11,811 nucleotides of DNA. It comes from Chitinophagaceae bacterium (lineage in GTDB: Bacteria > Bacteroidota > Bacteroidia > Chitinophagales > Chitinophagaceae). The DNA is taken from NCBI GenBank assembly GCA_947378615.1, contig CANCKV010000039.1:1-11811 (forward strand), in the 5' to 3' direction. A model generated the notes under the pieces. That model was given only the letters and a program-made list of their open reading frames with translations. It had not been told where the DNA came from and did no database searches. Positions 1 through 5,757 of the stretch are shown piece by piece. The translations under genes were made by a program, and so were the position numbers. Every line of letters begins with the position of its first letter. Positions within the stretch are counted from its first letter, which is position 1.

Positions 1-1
1 A

Positions 2-895
2 CATGCCCTGTTGATGGTGGACAGGAACACCAAAGGAAGCCGCAACCAACTACTACTAGAGATATTGGAAAAATGGAACGAATTAACGGTTGATAGAACA
101 TTAGATGAAACCTTTTTCAGTAAAGAAAGGAGAGAGGGAATAACGAACATGTTAGCTTTCTTGAAACCAAAGATTTATCACATAGAGACTGCCGATAAGA
201 AAATTTCGAGCGAAAACAGATTACCCAATAACGATGACCCTTTTCTGCAAAAAGAAGCGGACAAAATAATCAATAAGTTAGACCCTAGAGGTTCTACAAT
301 GGTCGGGCTTTCTTCTTTGTACAAAGAGATTACAGAAATAGAGTTTAGTAAAAGCAAGGGCGGCACTTTTAAAAGAGGTGGTAAGTGTTACCGATATGTA
401 AATACGAGTAAGCCAAAGGAAATGATAAAAGGCGTGTTGGAGTGCCTTAAATACCACTTTGAACCTTGTAGCCTTGAATTGGATGACGAACATAGAACGC
501 TGAATTGTGCTTTATTGCCGCAATTAATACCGAACATATACAGGAAAAGGCTTTACAGCAAATTTGGTGGTTTCTATGGCTTAAAACAGCTAAACGTAAC
601 AGAAGAGATAAGCGAAGATGATACAGAGGACTTTTTGGCAACGGCGCAAGCTGAGTGCTACGACCCTGCAACCGGAGAGCCAATGGATAGTTCAGAATTG
701 CAGTTTATCGTATTCGATGTAAAGGATCTGGTATTCAAGCCCGATGAAAACCGTTATAGTATTGCCAAAAGAAAAATAAAGATGGTGCATCCTCCTGGGG
801 AAACGGTAAAGCAGGCAATAAACAATTTTATGTCTGTAGTAACTAATAAGCGGCAATTAAACGCAATGGAGAGTAGTAAAGAATTTATGACTTAA
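2..895 (+). CDS. Probable rolling-circle replication initiator (HUH Rep), C-terminal part, cut by the left edge
   Basis: The frame is open to the left edge (bases 2-10 read His-Ala-Leu), so the TTG at 11 and ATG at 14 are probably internal. The opening residues HALLMV, followed about 15 residues later by a 'W-N-E-L' helix, resemble motif II and the following helix of Rep_1-type rolling-circle initiators ('HxHxLLxV ... W..lW'). Further on, 'VLECLKYHFEP' (Tyr codon at 452-454) sits where those proteins have the catalytic tyrosine in an 'E..KY..K' context. 'YRKRLYSKFGGFYGL' (about 540-580) matches the 'kRl...G.l' block that follows it. The Lys usually found three residues after the Tyr is Glu here. 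Such proteins nick the double-strand origin and stay covalently bound to the 5' end. An SSB gene lies downstream, which fits. The first His of the HUH pair and motif I would lie outside the window. The family match is from recall, not a search. Confidence 0.55.
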   Translation, partial: HALLMVDRNTKGSRNQLLLEILEKWNELTVDRTLDETFFSKERREGITNMLAFLKPKIYHIETADKKISSENRLPNNDDPFLQKEADKIINKLDPRGSTMVGLSSLYKEITEIEFSKSKGGTFKRGGKCYRYVNTSKPKEMIKGVLECLKYHFEPCSLELDDEHRTLNCALLPQLIPNIYRKRLYSKFGGFYGLKQLNVTEEISEDDTEDFLATAQAECYDPATGEPMDSSELQFIVFDVKDLVFKPDENRYSIAKRKIKMVHPPGETVKQAINNFMSVVTNKRQLNAMESSKEFMT

Positions 896-910
896 AAAAA
901 TACCACCACA

Positions 911-1186
911 ATGAAAAATAAGTTACAACCTAAGAAGTGCCTAATAATTGGTGCTATAAATACAGGACGTTTTATAAAAGAAATTCAAGTATTGGTTACA
1001 TTGAATGAAACAGATTTTAAAATCAACGATTCATGTGCTAATAGGTATCATTTACAATCTAAAATAGACGAATTACAAGGCGACATTGAAAAGTTATTGT
1101 CTAAGTATTTCGATTCAAATAGGATAGAGGCAAACGATTCAGACGAATTACATTTTATAGTTACAAATATGACATTAGGAATTTAA
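911..1186 (+). CDS. Hypothetical protein, 91 aa
   Basis: I do not recognise this protein. It begins at an ATG 15 bases after the Rep stop codon and is read in the same direction, so it is probably co-transcribed. The N-terminal half has a lysine-rich start and a short strand-like stretch (KCLIIGAINTGRF), followed by 'IKEIQVLVTLNE'. The middle (about residues 48-68) is predicted helical and charged (KIDELQGDIEKLLSKYF). There is no signal peptide or membrane span. Its place between rep and the metallopeptidase and ssb genes suggests an early, replication-associated or accessory role, but that is inference from position only. Confidence 0.6.
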   Translation: MKNKLQPKKCLIIGAINTGRFIKEIQVLVTLNETDFKINDSCANRYHLQSKIDELQGDIEKLLSKYFDSNRIEANDSDELHFIVTNMTLGI

Positions 1187-1210
1187 TTTTTTCACTTAAA
1201 ACAAACTACA
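1187..1210 (+). repeat. Leader repeat, copy 1
   Basis: The 24 bases before the ATG at 1211 (core TTTTTTCACTTAAAACAAAC) closely match the leader of the ssb gene at 2243-2266 (core TTTTTCACCATAAAACAAAC). Both follow a stop codon directly and end just before a start codon. A shared 5' leader could be a translation-enhancing A-rich leader, which is usual where Shine-Dalgarno pairing is weak, or a regulator target. Confidence 0.45.
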
Positions 1211-1351
1211 ATGGACAAAGAATTTAAAAGGATTTTGGAAGAGGCAAAGAAAACAAAGTTAAAAAACGAAGGTATTTTAACAGGGGGTAATAAGTATATA
1301 AACCCAATAAGGAAAAAGTATATGACAAACTCAAAAAAAACTAAAAAGTAA
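1211..1351 (+). CDS. Small basic hypothetical protein, 46 aa
   Basis: An ATG at 1211 opens a 46-codon frame ending at TAA 1349-1351, three bases before the ATG of the metallopeptidase gene. The product is strongly basic (about a third Lys plus Arg), with an N-terminal charged helix (residues 2-20, DKEFKRILEEAKKTKLK) and a lysine-rich tail. It has no membrane span. Support for its being real: it fills the gap between two genes exactly, it is preceded by the same leader as the ssb gene, and its stop is adjacent to the next start. The function is unknown; a small nucleic-acid-binding accessory protein is possible but unproven. Confidence 0.5.
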   Translation: MDKEFKRILEEAKKTKLKNEGILTGGNKYINPIRKKYMTNSKKTKK

Positions 1352-1354
1352 ATT

Positions 1355-2242
1355 ATGGCAACAACATTTAAGATACAAGATACAGGTTCCTTAATAGGCG
1401 ATAGAAGTCGATTAGAAAAATATTGGTCAGACAAAGGATTCAAAAAGTTTTATACAAGTTTTCGTAAAGGTTTGACTTTGCCATTAGAAGTGCAAACTGT
1501 TGACAGTGTAGATAAGTTGATTAAGTTATTCAAGCTAAACGAAATAGGTTTTGGTAATTGGGTAACGCAAGAGGATAGATTCAATTATATCTGTGCTTTA
1601 AATATTGCCCTATACGATATAAACAAAATTTGCAAGTTTCCTAATAGCAATGTGGGATTAAATGGTAGTATTTCTTTTTCTTTTGGTGCAAGAGGTACAG
1701 GGAGTGCATTAGCCCATTTTGAACCTTGGTCATTCATTATAAACATTACTAGATACCACGATAATGGATTTAATAAAAATAACAGGTTTGTTTATACAGG
1801 TGGTGCAGGAAGTGTTGCTCATGAATATGGTCATGCTTTGGATTACTTTTTTGGATTAAGGTTTGAACCATTAAAAGATATAGCAGCTTTAAGCGGTGGC
1901 AGGACTGTTAGGACACGTTGGGAAATAGAACCTGGTACTTTAAGAAAAGAAATGAACGCTTTGCTTACCGCTATTATTTGGGAGACTCCTTATAAGAAAC
2001 TATCCAATTACTACGAACGTTTGGAAAAGAATTTTGAAGGTGATTACATGTTTCGTAGAAATGAAATTTTTGCGAGAGCCTTTGAAAGGTATATACAGTT
2101 TAAGTTAGCCAAAATCGGAATCGTAAATAAATTTTTAAGCGAAAGTAAATACGACAATCGAGCCTACTTGAATGATGCTGAAATGGCTAAAGTGTTGCCT
2201 TTATTTGATAAGCTAATTTCTTCAATGGCAAATAAGTTATAA
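1355..2242 (+). CDS. Zincin-like metallopeptidase of the phage/plasmid polyvalent-protein type
   Basis: This 295-aa protein carries HEYGH at residues 156-160, the HExxH zinc-binding and catalytic motif. It is embedded in 'GAGSVAHEYGHALDYFF', the hallmark of the MPTase-PolyVal zincins that occur as modules in large polyvalent proteins of phages and conjugative elements. Upstream, 'ISFSFGARGTGSALAHFEP' and 'IINITR' (about residues 106-133) match the block that precedes the active site in that family. The third zinc ligand is probably the Glu in 'RRNEIFARAFE' (Glu237). Family members are often parts of proteins over 1,000 aa; here the module stands almost alone with about 100 N-terminal residues. 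It has no signal peptide, so it acts in the cytoplasm or is delivered with the DNA. The substrate is unknown; cleaving host or defence proteins on entry is an inference from the family's setting. Confidence 0.8.
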   Translation: MATTFKIQDTGSLIGDRSRLEKYWSDKGFKKFYTSFRKGLTLPLEVQTVDSVDKLIKLFKLNEIGFGNWVTQEDRFNYICALNIALYDINKICKFPNSNVGLNGSISFSFGARGTGSALAHFEPWSFIINITRYHDNGFNKNNRFVYTGGAGSVAHEYGHALDYFFGLRFEPLKDIAALSGGRTVRTRWEIEPGTLRKEMNALLTAIIWETPYKKLSNYYERLEKNFEGDYMFRRNEIFARAFERYIQFKLAKIGIVNKFLSESKYDNRAYLNDAEMAKVLPLFDKLISSMANKL

Positions 2243-2266
2243 ATTTTTCACCATAAAACAAACAGT
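2243..2266 (+). repeat. Leader repeat, copy 2, before ssb
   Basis: The sequence between the metallopeptidase stop and the ssb ATG repeats the leader at 1187-1210 (TTTTTCACCATAAAACAAAC), with small changes just before the start codon. It has no Shine-Dalgarno-like purine block. The two copies lie about 1,050 bases apart in the same operon. Confidence 0.45.
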
Positions 2267-2680
2267 ATGTTACTAAAAATGCAGGTTATTGGCAACCTTG
2301 GACGTGATGCCAGTTTAAAAGATTTCAACGGTAAAAAAGTATTAAACTTTTCTGTAGCACATACAGAGAAATTTAAAAACCGTGATGGTGTTGTTACAGA
2401 AAAAACAACATGGGTAGAATGTAGTATGTGGGATAAAGAAGGGCTTGCACCTTATTTAAAGCAAGGTCAGTTGGTGCATCTTGACGGTACTCCTTCTGTA
2501 AATGCTTTTGAAACGAAAGAAGGAAAGCCAGCAGCTTCTTTGCGTTTGGCTGTATTTGGTTTGCAGTTATTGGGCGGCAAAAAAGAGGATGGCAAACATG
2601 CACCCTCTCCTACGGCAAGCGTACCAGTGGCACATGCAGCACCTGTTGGCAATCCTGATGATGATGATTTACCATTTTAA
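2267..2680 (+). CDS. ssb: Single-stranded DNA-binding protein
   Basis: This 137-aa protein has the bacterial/phage SSB plan: an N-terminal OB-fold (about residues 1-105) with the typical opening 'MQVIGNLGRDASLKDFNGKK', the 'VLNFSVAHTE' strand and the 'TTWVECSMWDKEGLAPYLKQGQLVHLDG' core. A short Pro/Ala-rich linker follows. The protein ends in the acidic tip DDDDLPF, the protein-docking tail that recruits replication and repair partners. It would coat single-stranded DNA made during rolling-circle replication. The start at 2267 gives MLLKMQVIGN; the internal Met at residue 5 (base 2279) is a possible alternative that would match the family's usual start. The gene sits 24 bases after the metallopeptidase gene and is followed by an inverted repeat at 2693-2725. 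Confidence 0.95.
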   Translation: MLLKMQVIGNLGRDASLKDFNGKKVLNFSVAHTEKFKNRDGVVTEKTTWVECSMWDKEGLAPYLKQGQLVHLDGTPSVNAFETKEGKPAASLRLAVFGLQLLGGKKEDGKHAPSPTASVPVAHAAPVGNPDDDDLPF

Positions 2681-2692
2681 TTACATTTACAG

Positions 2693-2725
2693 TCCTAAGA
2701 CAGTTTTAAACAAACTGTTTTAGGA
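2693..2725 (+). terminator. Long inverted repeat after ssb (terminator-like hairpin)
   Basis: TCCTAAGACAGTTT (2693-2706) pairs with AAACTGTTTTAGGA (2712-2725) around a 5-base loop. All 14 positions pair if one G-U wobble is allowed. It lies 12 bases after the ssb stop and 16 bases before the next gene. There is no immediate long T-run afterwards (ACATTTTACC), so it may act as a weak terminator, an mRNA 3'-end stabiliser, or a DNA-level element. Confidence 0.6.
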
Positions 2726-2741
2726 CATTTTACCAAAAGAA

Positions 2742-3026
2742 ATGATAGAAAACGCTAAGATTAGAATAAGAGGTCGGATAATAGAATTGAAGTTAACTTT
2801 TATATATGCCCATCATATAATGGATCATTACATAAATGAACATTCAATACATGACCTCACATTTTTGGAAATACAGAAACAACTAAAGCATTGTAAGTGG
2901 GAAAAAGAAAAAGGAAATAACTATAAGGCATCATTTGAATACAATCAAAAATTGTATTTTGCCTTTGTGATTCTTACCCCTAATTTTGCAGTATTAAAAA
3001 CATGTTTTAAATCAAGGAATTTATGA
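2742..3026 (+). CDS. Small protein, possible RelE/DUF4258-like toxin
   Basis: This 94-aa protein starts at an ATG just after the post-ssb hairpin. The N-terminal half is helical with a His-rich patch (YAHHIMDHYINEH, about residues 22-34), followed by a helix with 'IQKQLKHCKW'. The C-terminal half is strand-like: 'YKASFEYNQKLYFAFVIL' then 'FAVLKTCFKSR'. This order (His-containing helix, helix with a regular spacing, then 'Y...eYn.klyf.fv' and a closing 'v.KT.fksR') recalls compact RelE-fold toxins of the DUF4258/BrnT sort. Its stop overlaps the next start (ATGA at 3023-3026), the tight coupling seen in toxin-antitoxin pairs. The resemblance is by eye only, and an ordinary phage accessory protein is equally possible. 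Confidence 0.35.
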   Translation: MIENAKIRIRGRIIELKLTFIYAHHIMDHYINEHSIHDLTFLEIQKQLKHCKWEKEKGNNYKASFEYNQKLYFAFVILTPNFAVLKTCFKSRNL

Positions 3027-3211
3027 AAAATACTACCACCACAAGGCGTGTAAACAAAAAAGTTATTTTGCCTGCAAAAAGGCATGAGTTTCAAAGTGAA
3101 GCGGAAAGAAAGGAAGTACAATGGTTGATAAAAGAAAAGGTTTATAAGAGTGAACAAGAATACTTAGATAGTGCAAGTAGGACTCTTTATGGTAAACCAA
3201 AATATGTGTAG
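3023..3211 (+). CDS. Small basic protein, possible antitoxin partner
   Basis: This 62-aa protein starts inside the stop of the previous gene, so the two are translationally coupled. It is basic, with 'TTTRRVNKKVILPAKRHEF' at the N-terminus. A helical segment follows (about residues 28-54) containing 'SEAERKEVQWLIKEKVYKSEQEYLDSAS'. The end, 'SRTLYGKPKYV', is short and extended. No standard helix-turn-helix is evident. Helical residues 35-50 could bind a partner, which would suit an antitoxin, but no family was recognised. Two hairpins follow the gene, the second a strong terminator, so this is the last gene of its transcript. Confidence 0.5.
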   Translation: MKNTTTTRRVNKKVILPAKRHEFQSEAERKEVQWLIKEKVYKSEQEYLDSASRTLYGKPKYV

Positions 3212-3244
3212 TAATTTTAAATAACTATTGATTGTGTTAATTTC

Positions 3245-3268
3245 GGTGTAAACACTTACTTTTACACC
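3245..3268 (+). other. Short hairpin upstream of the terminator
   Basis: GGTGTAAA (3245-3252) and TTTACACC (3261-3268) form a perfect 8-bp stem around an 8-base loop. It ends three bases before the terminator stem begins. The right arm also overlaps TACTTTTA (3257-3264), one base off the Bacteroidota -7 element TAnnTTTG, with a TTG at 3232-3234. The inverted repeat could therefore be an operator on a promoter for the 3348 gene, but the spacing is slightly long and the evidence is weak. Confidence 0.4.
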
Positions 3269-3271
3269 TGC

Positions 3272-3314
3272 AAACACCACAGTAAAGCGTTAACGCTTTG
3301 TGTGGTGTTTTTTT
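3272..3314 (+). terminator. Strong intrinsic terminator
   Basis: The outer stem AAACACCACA (3272-3281) pairs with TGTGGTGTTT (3301-3310). The inner stem AAAGCG (3284-3289) pairs with CGCTTT (3294-3299) around TTAA, with a small 2x1 internal loop between. A run of seven T residues (3308-3314) follows on the + strand. The inner part is a perfect 16-base palindrome (3284-3299). There is no T-run on the opposite strand, so it acts on + strand transcripts. It ends the early operon 34 bases before the next gene. Confidence 0.85.
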
Positions 3315-3347
3315 ATGCCCATTACTTGCCTGATTACAAATTAAGCT

Positions 3348-3860
3348 ATGAACCAAATCACCCAAACAAATTGTAATATGAAAGGTAAAAAAGTAATTAG
3401 CGAAAAAAGCGTACAAGACCCCTCTGAAATGGTACAAGTACCGACAGAAATAGTAGAAACCCCTACTGAAATAGTACTTGAAGAAACGGAAAAGGTAGTA
3501 ATCCCTACAGAAAAGGTAATAGAGACCACTAAAAAAGTAAAGGCAGTAGTAAAAAAGGCAATTAAATTGCCATCAGAACCAAAAGAACCTACACGAAAGG
3601 CAATTACAGTGATGTTTTCAATTGATGAAATGGAACATTTAGAGCCAATAATAAAAAATAGGATTGAGGCAGGCATTACGATGAATAACAATCATTTCGT
3701 GAGACAGTGTATAGATTATGCCATTAATACGGAATACTTCAGAAATAAACATATTGACGTATTATTTGCCACTCATGATGAAAAGCAACCATTTGAATAC
3801 AAATTATTGAAAGATGCCTTATTTGCTAACAAGTACACGAAATTAGAAGTGTGTAAATAA
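3348..3860 (+). CDS. Probable DNA-binding protein with a repeat-rich N-terminal tail (ribbon-helix-helix-like core)
   Basis: The protein is 170 aa from the ATG at 3348; an in-frame ATG at 3378 would give 160 aa (MKGKKVISEK). Residues about 25-60 form imperfect 7-10-residue repeats around 'PTEIV' and 'TEKV' (VPTEIVETPTEIV, then TEKVVIPTEKVIETTKKV). They turn into a Lys/Pro-rich linker up to about residue 85. The C-terminal part begins 'RKAITVMFSIDEMEHLEPIIKNRIEAG', followed by 'NNNHFVRQCIDYAINTEYF'. A strand followed by two helices in that spacing resembles a ribbon-helix-helix DNA-binding core. It is the first gene after a terminator and may lead the operon of the packaging ATPase. A regulator or DNA-organising role is inference; the repeat tail may be disordered or fibrous. 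Confidence 0.6.
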   Translation: MNQITQTNCNMKGKKVISEKSVQDPSEMVQVPTEIVETPTEIVLEETEKVVIPTEKVIETTKKVKAVVKKAIKLPSEPKEPTRKAITVMFSIDEMEHLEPIIKNRIEAGITMNNNHFVRQCIDYAINTEYFRNKHIDVLFATHDEKQPFEYKLLKDALFANKYTKLEVCK

Positions 3861-3867
3861 CTAAACA

Positions 3868-4215
3868 ATGATACTAGATTCAAAAGAAATTGATTTGGAA
3901 TATGTCCAACAATTAATAGACGAAAACAAACGTCTGAAAGAAGAAAAGGAAAACCTGAAAACCTCATGTGATGCCTTAATGTTGGGTTTAAATGATTTAG
4001 CAGCAGACTTTAAGTTGACCAAAGATTCTATTATGAAGATAATTGGAATGATTGGGCTATTGGATAAGGAAGGCGAATTGAAAGAAAATATTGATTTCAG
4101 ACAAATGTTAGGAACACTTACCAAAATAATGTGGATGAGTGACGAAAAAAGGGCAGAAGAATTTGGTTTTCTTGCGGCAATGGTGCCAATAATCATAAAA
4201 TACAAAGACATTTAA
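3868..4215 (+). CDS. Hypothetical coiled-coil protein, 115 aa
   Basis: The gene starts 7 bases after the previous stop and ends 3 bases before the next start, so it is firmly inside the operon. Residues about 9-36 (LEYVQQLIDENKRLKEEKENLKTS) form a strong heptad coiled coil. The rest is helical and mostly hydrophobic at regular spacing (MIGLLDKEG, LGTLTKIMWM, FGFLAAMVPIIIKYK). The end (FLAAMVPIIIKYKDI) is hydrophobic but too short for a confident membrane span. The function was not recognised. Its place three genes before the packaging-type ATPase suggests a morphogenesis or assembly factor. Confidence 0.65.
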   Translation: MILDSKEIDLEYVQQLIDENKRLKEEKENLKTSCDALMLGLNDLAADFKLTKDSIMKIIGMIGLLDKEGELKENIDFRQMLGTLTKIMWMSDEKRAEEFGFLAAMVPIIIKYKDI

Positions 4216-4218
4216 GTT

Positions 4219-4788
4219 ATGGAAGATAAAATAATAGTGCCTAATGCACTCGAAAAGCTAAAGGCAGACTTGTCTATTCCTACTGAAGAAAAGGAAATAC
4301 CTATAGTGGCATCATTCCAGGCACCTACTACGGACGGACTTACGGACGAAATAGAAGATGAACCAATAGGACTGCCATCCCAAAAACTGCTTACACCTGA
4401 ATTACTTCAAAGTGAAGTTAGTCTTGCAATTGGAATGATTGATTTTACACAACACAATATATTTCGTGTTGCTGTAAAGTATAAAAGCAAAAACAAGCTA
4501 AAGAATACGTTTGGTGAAAATGCTGTAGAACGTGCTGAAATACTCAAGGATGGTGGAGTGGCAAAAGATTCTATGAGCGATGAGGATAAGGCAATATTGA
4601 GGGTACAAAAGAAGATTGACGAAGTTGTAGAAGGTTTGCCATTTAGTGATGAAGAAAGTAAGGTATTACGTCCTCTACTCGAAAAGTATATTATTGCCAA
4701 CAATGGAAAGCTACCCGAAAACTTCTTTGCCTATTTAGGATTGATTCAAATATTCGGGGGTCGTTTATTGAATGTAATAATGCTTTAA
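4219..4788 (+). CDS. Hypothetical protein next to the packaging ATPase, 189 aa
   Basis: This acidic protein starts 3 bases after the previous stop. The first 65 residues are rich in Pro, Thr and Glu (TEEKEIPIVASFQAPTTDGLTDEIEDEPIGLPS) and are probably disordered. From about residue 60 it is helical: LLTPELLQSEVSLAIGMID, then a basic patch 'RVAVKYKSKNKLKNTF', and 'LPFSDEESKVLRPLLEKYIIANNGKLPENFFAYLGLIQIFGGRLLNV'. A single base separates its stop from the ATPase ATG at 4790, so the two are translationally linked and may work together, for example as motor and adaptor. I do not recognise a family. Confidence 0.65.
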   Translation: MEDKIIVPNALEKLKADLSIPTEEKEIPIVASFQAPTTDGLTDEIEDEPIGLPSQKLLTPELLQSEVSLAIGMIDFTQHNIFRVAVKYKSKNKLKNTFGENAVERAEILKDGGVAKDSMSDEDKAILRVQKKIDEVVEGLPFSDEESKVLRPLLEKYIIANNGKLPENFFAYLGLIQIFGGRLLNVIML

Positions 4789-4789
4789 C

Positions 4790-5350
4790 ATGGAAAAAAA
4801 GGAAACTAAGCTAAATGAATTGTTTTTGATAGTAGGAACGTTGGGAGTGGGTAAAACTACCATTACGCTTGAATTGGCAAAGGCTACTGGAAAGAAAATC
4901 ATTGTGCTAGATGATGTGGTTCATAAGGCATACAGTGATTTTGAAACAATTACAACAGAAGGATTGCCACAACTAAAGGGTAATTGTGTGGTAATGATGG
5001 AAGATTTCGATTTGACATTGGAAGCATTGGCAAACACACAAAGAAATGCCTGTGTAATAGTAGAAGATGCAGGACGTTATGTAAGTAGTAACATTAGCAT
5101 GAGTGTAAAGCGGTTCATCATTAACCACCGTAAATTTAATTTCGATGTTTTTTTCATGTTCCATTATCTCAATGAAGTGCCTCCTTATATCTGTAAACAA
5201 TACAGTAAGATGTTATTGTTTAAAACAGGCGACAATTTGGTAAAAGAGCAAAACAAATGGAGCAATTGGGAGACCATTAAAAAGAAAGCTGCTATTGTAA
5301 AGAAACATAAATCCTTCAATCACTTTGAAATAATCACTAAGTATGATTAA
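4790..5350 (+). CDS. P-loop ATPase of the Zot/FtsK-HerA type, candidate genome-packaging ATPase
   Basis: This 186-aa protein has Walker A 'GTLGVGKTT' (residues 16-24) after a hydrophobic strand. The Walker B candidate is 'ACVIVEDAG' (87-95), with Glu92-Asp93 as the acidic pair. It is followed by 'SVKRFIINHRKFNFDVFFMFHYLNEVPPYI' (105-134), which matches the 'l...HR...D....tQ....vp..i' sensor block of Zot and A32/FtsK-HerA packaging ATPases, with His125 where Gln or His is usual. A second 'VVMMEDFD' stretch (67-74) looks similar but lacks the following sensor context. Unlike filamentous-phage Zot/pI proteins it has no transmembrane segment and is short, which favours a soluble packaging motor that pumps DNA into a preformed capsid. 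Its start follows the previous stop by one base, and its last 8 bases overlap the next gene. Confidence 0.75.
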   Translation: MEKKETKLNELFLIVGTLGVGKTTITLELAKATGKKIIVLDDVVHKAYSDFETITTEGLPQLKGNCVVMMEDFDLTLEALANTQRNACVIVEDAGRYVSSNISMSVKRFIINHRKFNFDVFFMFHYLNEVPPYICKQYSKMLLFKTGDNLVKEQNKWSNWETIKKKAAIVKKHKSFNHFEIITKYD

Positions 5351-5561
5351 TACACACAAAGAAACTACTGCAAACACATTAGGTAACATTGCTAAACTAT
5401 ACGGAATAGGTGTAATGGTGCTTAATGATTGGATAAGTGAGCATCAGGAATTAGAAAACAAGATAAACAATTACTGTAAGCATGTGAAAAGAAACAAAAA
5501 TGCGAAGGTTTTGCCACCGATTTTAGTTGATGAAATTTATAAAACGTTAGGACAGCCTTAA
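5343..5561 (+). CDS. Small helix-turn-helix protein, 72 aa
   Basis: The gene starts inside the last codons of the ATPase gene (8-base overlap), implying coupled translation. Residues about 11-35 (NTLGNIAKLYGIGVMVLNDWISEH) read as a helix-turn-helix of the 'ytl.elAklYgvs..tl..Wl' type. The end 'LPPILVDEIYKTLGQP' matches the closing 'lp..v..I...LG.P' helix of the small MerR-like or excisionase-like proteins common in Bacteroidota phages. It probably binds DNA: as a regulator of the following late operon, or as a packaging-site recogniser given its linkage to the ATPase. It is the last gene before the terminator at 5585-5608. Confidence 0.6.
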   Translation: MINTHKETTANTLGNIAKLYGIGVMVLNDWISEHQELENKINNYCKHVKRNKNAKVLPPILVDEIYKTLGQP

Positions 5562-5584
5562 AAGCATTGATTACAATAATATTT

Positions 5585-5608
5585 AGCCCCTCTTTTGGGG
5601 CTTTTTTT
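5585..5608 (+). terminator. Intrinsic terminator
   Basis: AGCCCC (5585-5590) pairs with GGGGCT (5597-5602) around TCTTTT, followed directly by a run of seven T residues (5602-5608). This is a compact GC stem in AT-rich sequence, 24 bases after the stop of the helix-turn-helix gene. It closes the ATPase operon. Confidence 0.9.
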
Positions 5609-5757
5609 ATGTAATATGGCGAAGGATAAAGCACTTTATAGACGTTTATAACACTTTAGCGACCAATAGAACGAAATAGAGCCATTTAGAATAAAAACAA
5701 GTTTTTAGCCATCTCATATTTACATCCTCAAATCATTGTAAACAAAAAATGTAAAAG
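5609..5757 (+). promoter_or_regulatory. Intergenic region before the structural module; probable promoter
   Basis: These 149 bases hold no open frame of note and lie between a terminator and the first structural gene, so a promoter is expected here. The best match to the Bacteroidota -7 element is CATATTTACATCC (5715-5727; 6 of 8 against TAnnTTTG, and close to the frequent TATATTTGCATCC form). No good -33 TTTG was found at the standard spacing. The 30 bases before the ATG at 5758 are A-rich, a usual leader. The region could also hold an origin or packaging site; no obvious nick site or long palindrome was seen. Confidence 0.4.

Noticed and set aside
3341..3691. A long minus-strand frame with Thr/Ser-Val repeats opposite the 3348 gene.
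   Set aside because: It is the mirror of the PTEIV repeats of the plus-strand gene, and no minus-strand gene fits anywhere else in the window.
3861..4211. A minus-strand frame of 116 codons covering the coiled-coil gene.
   Set aside because: It is composed of Ser/Ile/Phe-rich sequence typical of the reverse of Lys/Glu-rich coding DNA; the plus-strand frame fits the operon spacing exactly.
5609..5757. A replication origin or CRISPR-like repeat in the largest intergenic gaps.
   Set aside because: No direct repeats, iterons or convincing palindrome with a nick site were found there by eye; only a promoter-like element can be suggested.
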